Position numbers and translations under genes: made by a program. From Actinomycetes bacterium (lineage in GTDB: Bacteria > Actinomycetota > Actinomycetes > Propionibacteriales > Nocardioidaceae): a stretch of DNA of 13,237 nt. The stretch's first letter is position 1; each line of letters starts with the position of its first letter. The notes beneath the pieces were generated by a model. That model made no database searches. It saw nothing but the letters and a program-made list of their open reading frames with translations, and was not told where the DNA came from. Where the stretch lies: positions 1-13,237 of the forward strand of contig JAKPAQ010000178.1 in the NCBI GenBank assembly GCA_029779385.1. The letters are read 5' to 3'. Shown here piece by piece: positions 6,513 to 13,237 of this stretch.

Positions 6513-7297
6513 TGCGGATCGCAACCTGGAACGTGAACTCGCTGCGGAGTCGAATCGACCGAGTAACCGGCTGGCTTGAGCGCCACGACGTCGACGTTCT
6601 GGCAATCCAAGAAACCAAATGCCGCGACGACCAGTTCCCTAGTGCCGAGTTGACTTCTCGCGGCTACGAGTACGCGCACGTCGGGCTGAACCAGTGGAAC
6701 GGGGTCGCAATAATTTCCCGAGTCGGCCTCACCGACGTCGACGCGACCTTCTCGGCCGACCAGCCGACCTATGAAGATGTGCTTGAACCGCGTGCGGTCG
6801 GTGCGAACTGCGGCGGAATCCGAATGTGGAGTCTGTATGTGCCTAACGGCCGCGAACTAGACCACGCGCACTACGCCTACAAACTCGACTGGCTCGCCAA
6901 ACTCCGAGCAGCCGGCGCGAGTTGGCTCGCGGCCGACCCGGCGGCGCAAATTGCGCTGACCGGCGACTGGAATGTCGCACCGACCGACGACGACGTCTGG
7001 GATCCAACCGTCTTTGAAGGCAAGACGCACACTTCCGAACCAGAGCGTGCGGCGTTCAATGCGATTGTGGACGCCGGCTATGCCGATCTGGTGCGCCCCC
7101 ACACGCCAGGACCTGGCGTCTACACCTACTGGGATTATCGAGCGTTGCGATTCCCTAAACGTGAAGGAATGCGGATCGACTTCTTGCTAGGCACCCCAGC
7201 ACTGGCAGCGCGGGTCGAAACCGCTTGGATCGATCGGGAGGAGCGCAAAGGCAAGGGAGCAAGTGACCACGCCCCCGTCGTCGTGGACCTGATCTGA
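6512..7297 (+). CDS. xthA: Exodeoxyribonuclease III (AP endonuclease, XthA family)
   Basis: This 261-residue enzyme of the exonuclease-endonuclease-phosphatase fold cleaves at abasic sites and removes nucleotides from 3' ends in base excision repair. All the main motifs are visible: WNVNS with N7, QETKC with the metal-binding E34, SLYVPNG with Y109, GDWNVAPTD with D152 and N154, RIDFLL with D223, and SDHAPV with the catalytic D252-H253 pair. The length is standard. The ATG overlaps the last base of the tmsB stop (TAATG), so it is the last gene of the five-gene operon, an unusual partner for lipid genes. It ends 4 bases from the convergent holin-like gene, leaving no room for a separate terminator. 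Confidence 0.95.
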   Translation: MRIATWNVNSLRSRIDRVTGWLERHDVDVLAIQETKCRDDQFPSAELTSRGYEYAHVGLNQWNGVAIISRVGLTDVDATFSADQPTYEDVLEPRAVGANCGGIRMWSLYVPNGRELDHAHYAYKLDWLAKLRAAGASWLAADPAAQIALTGDWNVAPTDDDVWDPTVFEGKTHTSEPERAAFNAIVDAGYADLVRPHTPGPGVYTYWDYRALRFPKREGMRIDFLLGTPALAARVETAWIDREERKGKGASDHAPVVVDLI

Positions 7298-7301
7298 TTG
7301 C

Positions 7302-7709
7302 TCAGGTGTTGTCGGCCGACTTGCGACTGCGGGCCTCGTCCACGCCGAGTTTGATCAGAATGAACGGGACAAGCAGGCTGGCGACGGCCGCAGCAAACCA
7401 AACAATCACTGCCGCGACGAACCAAGTGCTCAAACCCTCGATGGTGACTGAATTGCCCAAGTAGGTTGCGACCAGCAACGCGACAAGTGTCGAAACGATT
7501 CCCACGCCACCGAGAAAAGCATCCGCGTTTCGCTTGACCACCACGAAGATGAAGGGCGTCAAGATCGCTTGGCAAAGCGCAAAAATAACCACTGTGAGGG
7601 CCAAGCCTGATGCGGTAACGGTCATTCCATCGAGGAAGTAGTCGGCAACCAGCAGGCCGATCGCGGCCGAAATCAAGTTTACGCCCGCGCGGATAAGAAG
7701 TCGGATCAT
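7302..7709 (-). CDS. Phage-holin-4 superfamily (YvlD-like) membrane protein
   Basis: This 135-residue protein has four hydrophobic segments (about 5-27, 33-56, 64-86 and 94-120) and a short charged tail (DEARSRKSADNT). The layout and the IRLLIRAGVNLISAAIGLLVADYFLDGM start match the small membrane proteins annotated as phage holin family (Phage_holin_4_2, YvlD-like). Most members sit in ordinary chromosomes and are not lysis proteins; none of the neighbours is phage-like, so a prophage origin is not supported. The ATG at 7709 has AGGG only 1 base before it, too close for a normal ribosome site. It lies 32 bases after mnhG on the same strand and may be read from the Mrp transcript. Function unknown. 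Confidence 0.75.
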   Translation of the reverse strand: MIRLLIRAGVNLISAAIGLLVADYFLDGMTVTASGLALTVVIFALCQAILTPFIFVVVKRNADAFLGGVGIVSTLVALLVATYLGNSVTIEGLSTWFVAAVIVWFAAAVASLLVPFILIKLGVDEARSRKSADNT

Positions 7710-7741
7710 GCCCTGACAATATGCCCCAGTTGCGGTGATGG

Positions 7742-8071
7742 CTATTCAGACTCGTCGACGGTTAGGCATTCGTGGTCAACTTGGCCGGTCCGAAACGCTG
7801 CCCGCCCGACCATGTGGGCTGAAACCGGCGCAGTCAGAAGTTGGAACAGGGCAACGACAAAGATCAGAGTCAGGTCGCTGATGCTGTCTAGCCGAACGGC
7901 CAGTCCGGCAAGGATCAACAGCAGGCCGAGAGTTTGCGGCTTGGTGGCCGCGTGCATTCGGGTGAGCACATCGGGGAACCGCACAACACCGACCGAAGCA
8001 ACAAAAGCGAAGCCCGCCCCGGTTATCAGCAAAGTTCCCGAAAGCAAGTCTCGGAAAAGTTCGAGGTTCAT
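7742..8071 (-). CDS. mnhG: Mrp/Mnh cation:proton antiporter subunit G
   Basis: MnhG is a small membrane subunit of the multisubunit Na+(K+)/H+ antiporter. The 109-residue protein has three hydrophobic segments (about 12-31, 46-60 and 65-88) and the family signature VVRFPDVLTRMHAATKPQTLG at 29-49, where positively charged residues follow the first helix. The length is normal. Its ATG overlaps the mnhF stop (ATGA), so it is the last of six coupled genes in the operon. The acidic tail (VDHECLTVDESE) is short and unremarkable. Confidence 0.95.
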   Translation of the reverse strand: MNLELFRDLLSGTLLITGAGFAFVASVGVVRFPDVLTRMHAATKPQTLGLLLILAGLAVRLDSISDLTLIFVVALFQLLTAPVSAHMVGRAAFRTGQVDHECLTVDESE

Positions 8072-8337
8072 CGGCCAGCCCCGGCTTTCGAACCGGCGTA
8101 GCGAGCGACGGCCACCGAGCCAAGGAAAGCAACCAGCGCCAGCGCGATCAGAATCGGCAAGGTTGTGCTGTGTTTACCGAGTGCCGCTTCGACTCCGATC
8201 GCACCCACGCAGGCGGCCACGAAGACATCGGCCGCTACCGTGCGGTCGAGCATGGTTGGACCCCGCACGATCCGGAACATGCAGAGCATGCCGGTAAGTC
8301 CCAGCAGGATCGCGCAAACTATCCCAACAGCGGTCAT
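8068..8337 (-). CDS. mnhF: Mrp/Mnh cation:proton antiporter subunit F
   Basis: The 89-residue product is a three-helix membrane subunit of the Mrp complex. Hydrophobic segments lie at about 3-21, 34-52 and 59-77. Between the first two is the family motif FRIVRGPTMLDRTVAADV (21-38), with a conserved aspartate entering the second helix. The length is usual. It overlaps mnhE by 4 bases upstream and mnhG by 4 bases downstream. In characterised Mrp systems all seven subunits are needed for antiport, so the tight coupling fits balanced production. Confidence 0.95.
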   Translation of the reverse strand: MTAVGIVCAILLGLTGMLCMFRIVRGPTMLDRTVAADVFVAACVGAIGVEAALGKHSTTLPILIALALVAFLGSVAVARYAGSKAGAGR

Positions 8338-8888
8338 GAGCCCTCCTGAAGTCGTCGTTCGCTCTCGGCAACTTCGGCGTCGGTGCCGATTGCCTTTAGC
8401 AGTCGATGTTCCTGTGCCCGTGCTTTAAGTCGTGCTGAATCGGCGTCGGCGGTGTCTTTGCAGTCCAGCACATGCAGCCACAGTCGCCTTCCAGCTGAGT
8501 CCAGTTCGATTAGCAAAGAACCGGGCACCAGTGAGATGAGTTCACCGGTTAGGGTCTGGCGCAGTTCCGACGAACTGACTAGGTCGATTCGAATCACGGC
8601 GCTTCGCGGTGGTGCGCCGGGTCGAAGTGCAAGCCAGGCAACATGAAAGCTGGCGATAACCAGGTCGACCAAGAATCGCGCGACCAGCACCACTGCTGGC
8701 CACAGTCTGAACGCACCAGAAACCGATACGTGGGGGAACGGGAAGATCGCGACAACGAGGCAACTGACGAGCACGCCACTCACAAGGTTTATGGGGTTCA
8801 GTTCTCCCCAGAGCAGCACCCAAATCAAGGTCAGCCACACGAGCACCGGAACGTGCCAGAGCCTTAGTCCGCGAACGCGTTCAGGCAT
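8334..8888 (-). CDS. mnhE: Mrp/Mnh cation:proton antiporter subunit E
   Basis: MnhE is a membrane subunit with a cytoplasmic C-terminal domain. The 184-residue protein has hydrophobic segments near 10-27, 32-51 and 60-88, including the family motif NPINLVSGVLVS at 31-42. The soluble part has the typical sequence LTGELISLVPGSLLIELD at about 113-130 followed by RLWLHVLDC. The C-terminal tail after residue 145 is charged and likely helical. The ATG sits in an 8-base overlap with the mnhD stop (ATGCCTGA) and the stop overlaps mnhF by 4 bases. The length is typical. Confidence 0.93.
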   Translation of the reverse strand: MPERVRGLRLWHVPVLVWLTLIWVLLWGELNPINLVSGVLVSCLVVAIFPFPHVSVSGAFRLWPAVVLVARFLVDLVIASFHVAWLALRPGAPPRSAVIRIDLVSSSELRQTLTGELISLVPGSLLIELDSAGRRLWLHVLDCKDTADADSARLKARAQEHRLLKAIGTDAEVAESERRLQEGS

Positions 8889-10497
8889 TGCCCAACACCG
8901 CCTGGATGTAGCTCGTCGGATCTGAGAGTTCGACGGCAGCGCGTTCGCAGAGTTGGAACATCGGCCCTGCTAGCAGCGTCAACGACAACATCACTGCGCC
9001 AAGGGCCACCGTTGGTAGTGCCATCCGAAGAGGCAACCGAGCATCCTCGCTTGCCTCGGTCCAGCTGGTTTCGCGTTGCGTCATGGTCGAAACCCCGCTG
9101 CCGCCGTAAAGGGAGCCGCCGGCACTTTCTGGAGCCAGCGGAACAGGGGTGTCGGCCTCGTATTCGCCTAGGGGTTGCCAGAACGCGCGGTTCCAAATCT
9201 TGGCCATGGCGTAGAGGGTGAGCAGGCTTGTCGCGATTGCGGCAACAACGGCCGCAAATGCGAGTGGGGTTCCGTCGGCCGCACCGCCTTGAAGAATGGC
9301 CAACTTCGCTAGGAATCCAGAGAACGGGGGAATCCCGGCCAAGTTCATCGCGGGCACGAAGAACATCAGCGCGAGCAGTGGGGCGTGCCGAGCTAGGCCC
9401 CCGAGCAGATCCAAGTTGGTGGTCCCGGACCGGAACTCGACTAGTCCGGCCACGAGGAACAACGTCGTCTGCACCGTGATGTGGTGGACGATGTAGAAGA
9501 TTGCGCCGGCGATGGCCAGTTCAGAACCAATAGCAATACCAAAGAGCATGAACCCGATATGGCTGACAAGAGTGAACGAAAGGACACGTTTGATGTCTGA
9601 CTGGGCGATTGCGCCCAAGATGCCGATCACCATTGTCAGGATCGCCGCCCAAAGCAAGAGCGTCTTGGCCTGATCGCCGGGGAAAAGTAGCGTCTGGGTT
9701 CGCAAAATGGCGTAGACGCCGACCTTGGTCAGCAGGCCCGCGAACACCGCCGTGACTGGAGCTGGCGCGGTTGGGTAGGAGTCGGGGAGCCACGCCGAAA
9801 GCGGGAAGACCGCCGCCTTCACGCTGAAAGTGACCAACAGCAGCAGCTGCAAAAGGAGGGCGACGTCCGGATTGAGTTCGGGGATTCGCTGAGCAAGTTG
9901 CGCGAAGTTCACCGTCCCGGTCGCTGCGTAGACGGCCGCAACCGAGATCAAGAAGAGCGCAGAGGAAACCAACGAGATGACGATGTAGATCGTCCCTGAT
10001 CGGACTCTGGCTTCGGTACCGCCAAGAGTGATCAGCACAAATGACGAAGCCAGCAGGACCTCAAAACCGACAAATAGGTTGAAGAGGTCTGCCGACAAGA
10101 ACGCGTTGGAGACGCCAGCGTTCAGCACCAAAAAGGTCGGATAGAAGACCGAAAGCGGAGTGTCGCGACCGAACTCGACGATGCCTTGGCCGATCGAATA
10201 CATCAGCACGCACAACGTCACGATGGACGAAGTCAGCAGCAGTAGAGCGCTGAAGCGATCGGCTACCAAACTTATGCCGATGTCGGCGGGCCAACCACCA
10301 ACATTGAAAGACTGCGGCCCGTATTTGTCTGCCCTGAACAGCAAAGTTGCCGCCGCCGCGACGCTCAGCGACAAGATGATGATGCTGATCAGTCGTTGAG
10401 CGGCCGCAAGCCGGCCGAAAGCGAGGCACAAGCCGGTGCCGAGAAGCGGCAGGATCACCGGCGCGAGGACCAGTTGGTTTAGCAGGGTGTCGATCAT
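8881..10497 (-). CDS. mnhD: Mrp/Mnh cation:proton antiporter subunit D (NuoN/NuoM-like proton channel)
   Basis: The 538-residue protein belongs to the proton-conducting membrane transporter family shared with complex I subunits NuoL/M/N. About fourteen membrane segments are visible. Key charges expected for proton translocation are present: the glutamate in LFVGFEVLL (E146), the lysine in FSVKAAVFPLSAWLPD (K227), the lysine in LLTKVG (K258), a histidine pair at about 338-339 and the lysine in FLAKL (K398). Between the last two helices, residues about 443-490 form a long hydrophilic loop rich in Glu, Ser, Gly and Thr (ESAGGSLYGGSGVSTMTQRE), longer than I expect from short MrpD proteins. It overlaps mnhC by 4 bases and mnhE by 8. 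The NuoN-like fold plus the mnhC and mnhE neighbours identify it as MnhD and not a complex I gene. Confidence 0.95.
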   Translation of the reverse strand: MIDTLLNQLVLAPVILPLLGTGLCLAFGRLAAAQRLISIIILSLSVAAAATLLFRADKYGPQSFNVGGWPADIGISLVADRFSALLLLTSSIVTLCVLMYSIGQGIVEFGRDTPLSVFYPTFLVLNAGVSNAFLSADLFNLFVGFEVLLASSFVLITLGGTEARVRSGTIYIVISLVSSALFLISVAAVYAATGTVNFAQLAQRIPELNPDVALLLQLLLLVTFSVKAAVFPLSAWLPDSYPTAPAPVTAVFAGLLTKVGVYAILRTQTLLFPGDQAKTLLLWAAILTMVIGILGAIAQSDIKRVLSFTLVSHIGFMLFGIAIGSELAIAGAIFYIVHHITVQTTLFLVAGLVEFRSGTTNLDLLGGLARHAPLLALMFFVPAMNLAGIPPFSGFLAKLAILQGGAADGTPLAFAAVVAAIATSLLTLYAMAKIWNRAFWQPLGEYEADTPVPLAPESAGGSLYGGSGVSTMTQRETSWTEASEDARLPLRMALPTVALGAVMLSLTLLAGPMFQLCERAAVELSDPTSYIQAVLGNA

Positions 10498-10928
10498 TGG
10501 TCGCTCCCCTCGTAGGCCTCATCGGGAAGTTGAGTGTCGTCACCGTCGTCGAAGGTCGCCGAGGCCAGATCGCGTTCGGCACGTCGACGGATCAGGTCGT
10601 CTTCGAGGTCGTCTTGGACGTCGTCGGTGCCGGTCAACTGCCAAGCTCGATAGGCCAAGGCAAGTCCAAACGCGGTGGTTCCCAGCAAGATCACGATCGC
10701 AGTCAAAGCCATTGCTTGAGGGAGTGGGTCTGACATGGGTTCGTCAGTTATCCCGAGGATCGGCGCGGCTCCGGCCGGACCTGAAACCACTAGGAACAGT
10801 GCGTTTAGGCCGTTGCCGATCAGGACGAACCCGATCAAGATTCGCGTCAGGCTCCGCTCGAGCACCAAGGTAACGCCGGCGGCGACCAAGATGCCGACGA
10901 CTGCGATTAAGGCAAGGTTCGCGCTCAT
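10494..10928 (-). CDS. mnhC: Mrp/Mnh cation:proton antiporter subunit C (NuoK-like) with acidic tail
   Basis: The 144-residue protein is the NuoK-like subunit of the Mrp complex. Three membrane segments are seen at about 5-22, 27-49 and 72-95, with LIGFVLIGNGLNALFLVVSG (31-50) and DPLPQAMALTAIVI (67-80) as family signatures. After residue 100 comes a hydrophilic tail of about 45 residues rich in Asp and Glu with a short basic patch (LIRRRAERD), absent from the shorter MrpC of firmicutes. The start is the ATG at 10928, which overlaps the MnhA stop as ATGA and gives a family-like MSANLALIAVVGIL beginning. The same frame stays open for about 600 bases upstream inside mnhA, but that extension looks like a shadow (Arg/His/Pro-rich) and was rejected. 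Confidence 0.93.
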   Translation of the reverse strand: MSANLALIAVVGILVAAGVTLVLERSLTRILIGFVLIGNGLNALFLVVSGPAGAAPILGITDEPMSDPLPQAMALTAIVILLGTTAFGLALAYRAWQLTGTDDVQDDLEDDLIRRRAERDLASATFDDGDDTQLPDEAYEGSDQ

Positions 10929-13237
10929 GAATTCACCTGCGCTTTCGCTGCGGCATTCTCGGTCTCGATGTGGTCGTCGATGCCGCTGCCAAGACTGCGC
11001 AAGACGTCTAGGGCCAGGCCCACGACCACGAGGTAGACGCCAATGTCGAAGAACACCGAGGTCACCACGTGAAGTTCGCCCAGCAGCGGAATGGAGACGT
11101 CGAAAATGGCACTTTGTAGGACCTCGCCACCAACCAAGGTGGGTATCAAGCCGGCAAGCGCAGCGGTAGCCAAGCCCAAGCCAAGGACGACGCCGGCATC
11201 GATTGGCGCCGCGTTGTCGAGTTCCTCGCGGCCACCGGCAAGGTAGCGGATCATCAGGGCGAGTCCGGCGATCAGTCCGCCGGCAAAGCCGCCGCCGGGG
11301 GAGTTGTGGCCCGAGAGCATGAGGTAGATCGAGTAGACAACCACCGTATGAAAAATCAACCGGGTGATGATTTCGAAGACGATTGAGCGGCGTTGTTCGG
11401 GCAAGTTCGCGGCCAGCCACGAGGTGGAGTCCGCTGTGGCGATCTGCGGTGGCCGTTCGGTCTTGGCCGAGCGGTCTGTCAACAAGAAGATGAGGCTGGC
11501 GATGCCGGTTGCGGCAACGACCAGAACGCTCAACTCGCCGATGGTGTCCCACGCGCGAATGTCGACGAGAGCGACGTTGACGATGTTCTTGCCGCCACCG
11601 TACTCATAGGCCGGCCCGGCCCAGTGGGCCGAAATTGGGGTGTTACTGCGCGCGTTTACTGCGACCACCGCGAAGCCGGAGACTGCTAGTCCAACGGTGC
11701 CGCCGATGCTGACTCGAACCCACCTAGACAGGTTGAATGGGCGATCAGAAAAGAACGGCGGCAAGCGCCGCAACACGAGCACGAAGGTGACTAGGACGAA
11801 GGTTTCGACTAGGACTTGGGTGAGGGCTAGGTCGGGGGCGCCATGGGCAACAAACAAGATTGCGGTCCCGTAACCGGTTACCCCGAGCAGCAGCACCGCA
11901 CGCATTCGACCGCGTGAGCGGACGGTCAAAACGGCCGCGGTGACGATACAGGTCGCGCCAACAAGTTGAAGTGGGTTGTCGGCCAAGTAGATAGCTGGCT
12001 TCTGCCAAGCCTGCACTAGGGCGACACCGGGGACCAGCACCAAAGTGATCATGATGATGCCGAGGTAGACCGGCAGGGAACCCCGTTGCGTCCTTGCCGT
12101 GACTTCGATCGCGAGTCGGTCGAGGCCGCGCATGACAAGTTGGTAGCCGCGCTCGGCCTCGGGCAGCGGCAGTCGATCTACCAGCGCGTGTTGGGCGGCC
12201 GCCACTGGTCGGCGCCAGTAGAACAAAAGCAGGCCGCCGACGAGGCACACTGCCGACAGGCCAACGGCAGGCGTTAGCCCGTGCCAGAGAGTCAGCACCC
12301 CATGATGCTTTCCGGCCGGGAACTGGCTCGAATAGGTCGAAAGGTGCTCAGTCAGGTAGGGGCCAGAGAGTCCGCCAACCAAACTGAACCCAGCCAGGAT
12401 CGCCGGCACGGCGGTGAAGGCTGGCGAGAAATCTCGAGGGGTGCAGGGCTCGACACCGGGCTTGTTGGCGAACGCTCCCCAAACGAATCGGGCGGAGTAG
12501 GCCGTGGTCAGAATCGAGCCAGCCACGATGCCGACGAGCGCCGAGTTGCCCCAGCCGCCCCAGCCAAGGTCGGCCCCAAGGTCAGCGAAGGCCGTGAGCG
12601 CTGCCTCTTTGGCGGTGAAGCCCAACGTGGGCGGAATGCCTGCCATCGAAGCAGCAGCAATGACGGTGGTGATAAATAGCATCGGCCGCGCGGCTCGCAT
12701 GCCAGACAGGTCGCGCAAGTCGCGAGTTCCTACCGAACGGTCGATCACGCCGACCACGAGGAATAACGAGGGCTTGAACAGCGCGTGTGCGCACACCATC
12801 GCCAAACCGGCGAAGGCCGCCGATTGGGTGCCGGCCCCGACCACCGCGATCAGGAAGCCAAGTTGGCTGACCGTGCCGTAGGCCAGCAGCAGCTTGATGT
12901 CGTATTGGCGAAGTGCTCGCAGCCCACCGATCAGCATGGTGGCGATGCCGAGTCCAACTAGGGTTGGGCGCCAACCTGGCGTGCTTGCGAACGTCGGCGC
13001 CAGCAATGCCACGAGGTAGACGCCGGCCTTCACCATCGCGGCGGCGTGCAGGTAGGCACTCACCGGAGTGGGCGCGGCCATCGCGCCGGGTAGCCAGAAG
13101 TGGAACGGGACCAAGGCCGACTTAGAGATCGCCCCGACCAAGATTAGCGACACCGAAACGGTAAGTGCCGTGCTCGGGGAGGGGGCGTTTGCGAGGATCT
13201 CACTGATTTGGGCAGTGCCGGTCAGCTGGTGCAATCC
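10925..13237 (-). CDS. mnhA: Mrp/Mnh antiporter subunit A fused to subunit B (N-terminus off window)
   Basis: The frame is open from the window edge to the stop at 10925, giving about 770 residues; the family is usually near 950-1000, so about 200 N-terminal residues are missing and the TTG at 13234 is not a real start. Domains, counted from that TTG: NuoL-like proton channel to about 340, with KSALVPFHFWLPGAM (38-52), AYLHAAAMVKAGVYL (60-74) and HALFKPSLF (150-158); an MbhD-like (DUF4040) part at about 421-491 with HGAPDLALTQVLVET (464-478); an MbhE-like part at about 503-586; and an MnhB domain at about 614-750 with SGHNSPGGGFAGGL (641-654). This single chain replaces separate mnhA and mnhB, as is common in actinobacteria. 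MnhA and MnhD carry the ion-translocating charges of the complex. The stop overlaps mnhC by 4 bases. The promoter lies outside the window. Confidence 0.95.
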   Translation of the reverse strand, partial: GLHQLTGTAQISEILANAPSPSTALTVSVSLILVGAISKSALVPFHFWLPGAMAAPTPVSAYLHAAAMVKAGVYLVALLAPTFASTPGWRPTLVGLGIATMLIGGLRALRQYDIKLLLAYGTVSQLGFLIAVVGAGTQSAAFAGLAMVCAHALFKPSLFLVVGVIDRSVGTRDLRDLSGMRAARPMLFITTVIAAASMAGIPPTLGFTAKEAALTAFADLGADLGWGGWGNSALVGIVAGSILTTAYSARFVWGAFANKPGVEPCTPRDFSPAFTAVPAILAGFSLVGGLSGPYLTEHLSTYSSQFPAGKHHGVLTLWHGLTPAVGLSAVCLVGGLLLFYWRRPVAAAQHALVDRLPLPEAERGYQLVMRGLDRLAIEVTARTQRGSLPVYLGIIMITLVLVPGVALVQAWQKPAIYLADNPLQLVGATCIVTAAVLTVRSRGRMRAVLLLGVTGYGTAILFVAHGAPDLALTQVLVETFVLVTFVLVLRRLPPFFSDRPFNLSRWVRVSIGGTVGLAVSGFAVVAVNARSNTPISAHWAGPAYEYGGGKNIVNVALVDIRAWDTIGELSVLVVAATGIASLIFLLTDRSAKTERPPQIATADSTSWLAANLPEQRRSIVFEIITRLIFHTVVVYSIYLMLSGHNSPGGGFAGGLIAGLALMIRYLAGGREELDNAAPIDAGVVLGLGLATAALAGLIPTLVGGEVLQSAIFDVSIPLLGELHVVTSVFFDIGVYLVVVGLALDVLRSLGSGIDDHIETENAAAKAQVNS

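Noticed and set aside
7302..7709. Prophage remnant because of the holin-family call
   Set aside because: No other phage-like gene, attachment repeat or composition change is visible, and this superfamily is widespread in ordinary chromosomes.
10929..11552. Long open extension upstream of mnhC in the same frame
   Set aside because: It is antisense-free but out of frame with the clear MnhA-B protein on the same strand, has Arg/His/Pro-rich shadow composition, and MnhC homologues start at MSANLAL.
8881..13237. Respiratory complex I (nuo) genes
   Set aside because: NuoL/N/K-like proteins are followed by clear MnhE, MnhF and MnhG subunits and fused to an MnhB domain, so this is an Mrp antiporter.

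Overview
The window looks like chromosomal DNA from an actinobacterium (Actinomycetota) of moderately high GC content. The support is a paired tmsA/tmsB (bfaA/bfaB-like) lipid-methylation operon, an Mrp antiporter operon whose MnhA runs straight into an MnhB domain (the usual actinobacterial layout), a tRNA-Glu without an encoded CCA end, and several starts with little or no Shine-Dalgarno sequence. I see no insertion sequence, prophage, CRISPR array or defence island. Coding density is very high. The genus cannot be named from this sequence alone.

Left part, minus strand (1-2805). Reading leftward from a tRNA-Glu(UUC) with its own strong terminator: a secreted protein with a signal peptide, two fibronectin type III domains and a right-handed beta-helix; a hairpin terminator; a DUF2238/YjdF-like membrane protein; and, 7 bases further on, the N-terminal third of glutamyl-Q tRNA(Asp) synthetase (gluQ), cut by the window edge. 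The secreted gene is preceded by a region rich in inverted repeats.

Middle, plus strand (2838-7297). Five tightly packed genes start from the region divergent to the tRNA: a minimal zincin metallopeptidase, a pirin, an FAD oxidoreductase (TmsA-like), a cyclopropane-synthase-family methyltransferase (TmsB-like) and exonuclease III. The junctions are an 8-base overlap, a 9-base gap, a 4-base overlap and a 1-base overlap, so one transcript is likely. The TmsA/TmsB pair is expected to convert oleoyl chains in membrane phospholipid to 10-methylstearoyl (tuberculostearic) chains.

Right part, minus strand (7302-13237). A complete Mrp/Mnh-type multisubunit cation/proton antiporter operon reads leftward, mnhA(B)-mnhC-mnhD-mnhE-mnhF-mnhG, every junction overlapping by 4 or 8 bases. 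MnhA is cut at the window edge and lacks its N-terminus. A small four-helix membrane protein of the phage-holin-4/YvlD superfamily follows 32 bases after mnhG and ends 4 bases from the convergent exonuclease III gene.

No stretch longer than about 300 bases is without a gene or a recognisable RNA or regulatory element. Nothing here amounts to a wholly new system. The parts that most repay a second look are the tms operon with its zincin and pirin partners, and the secreted Fn3/beta-helix protein with its inverted-repeat leader.
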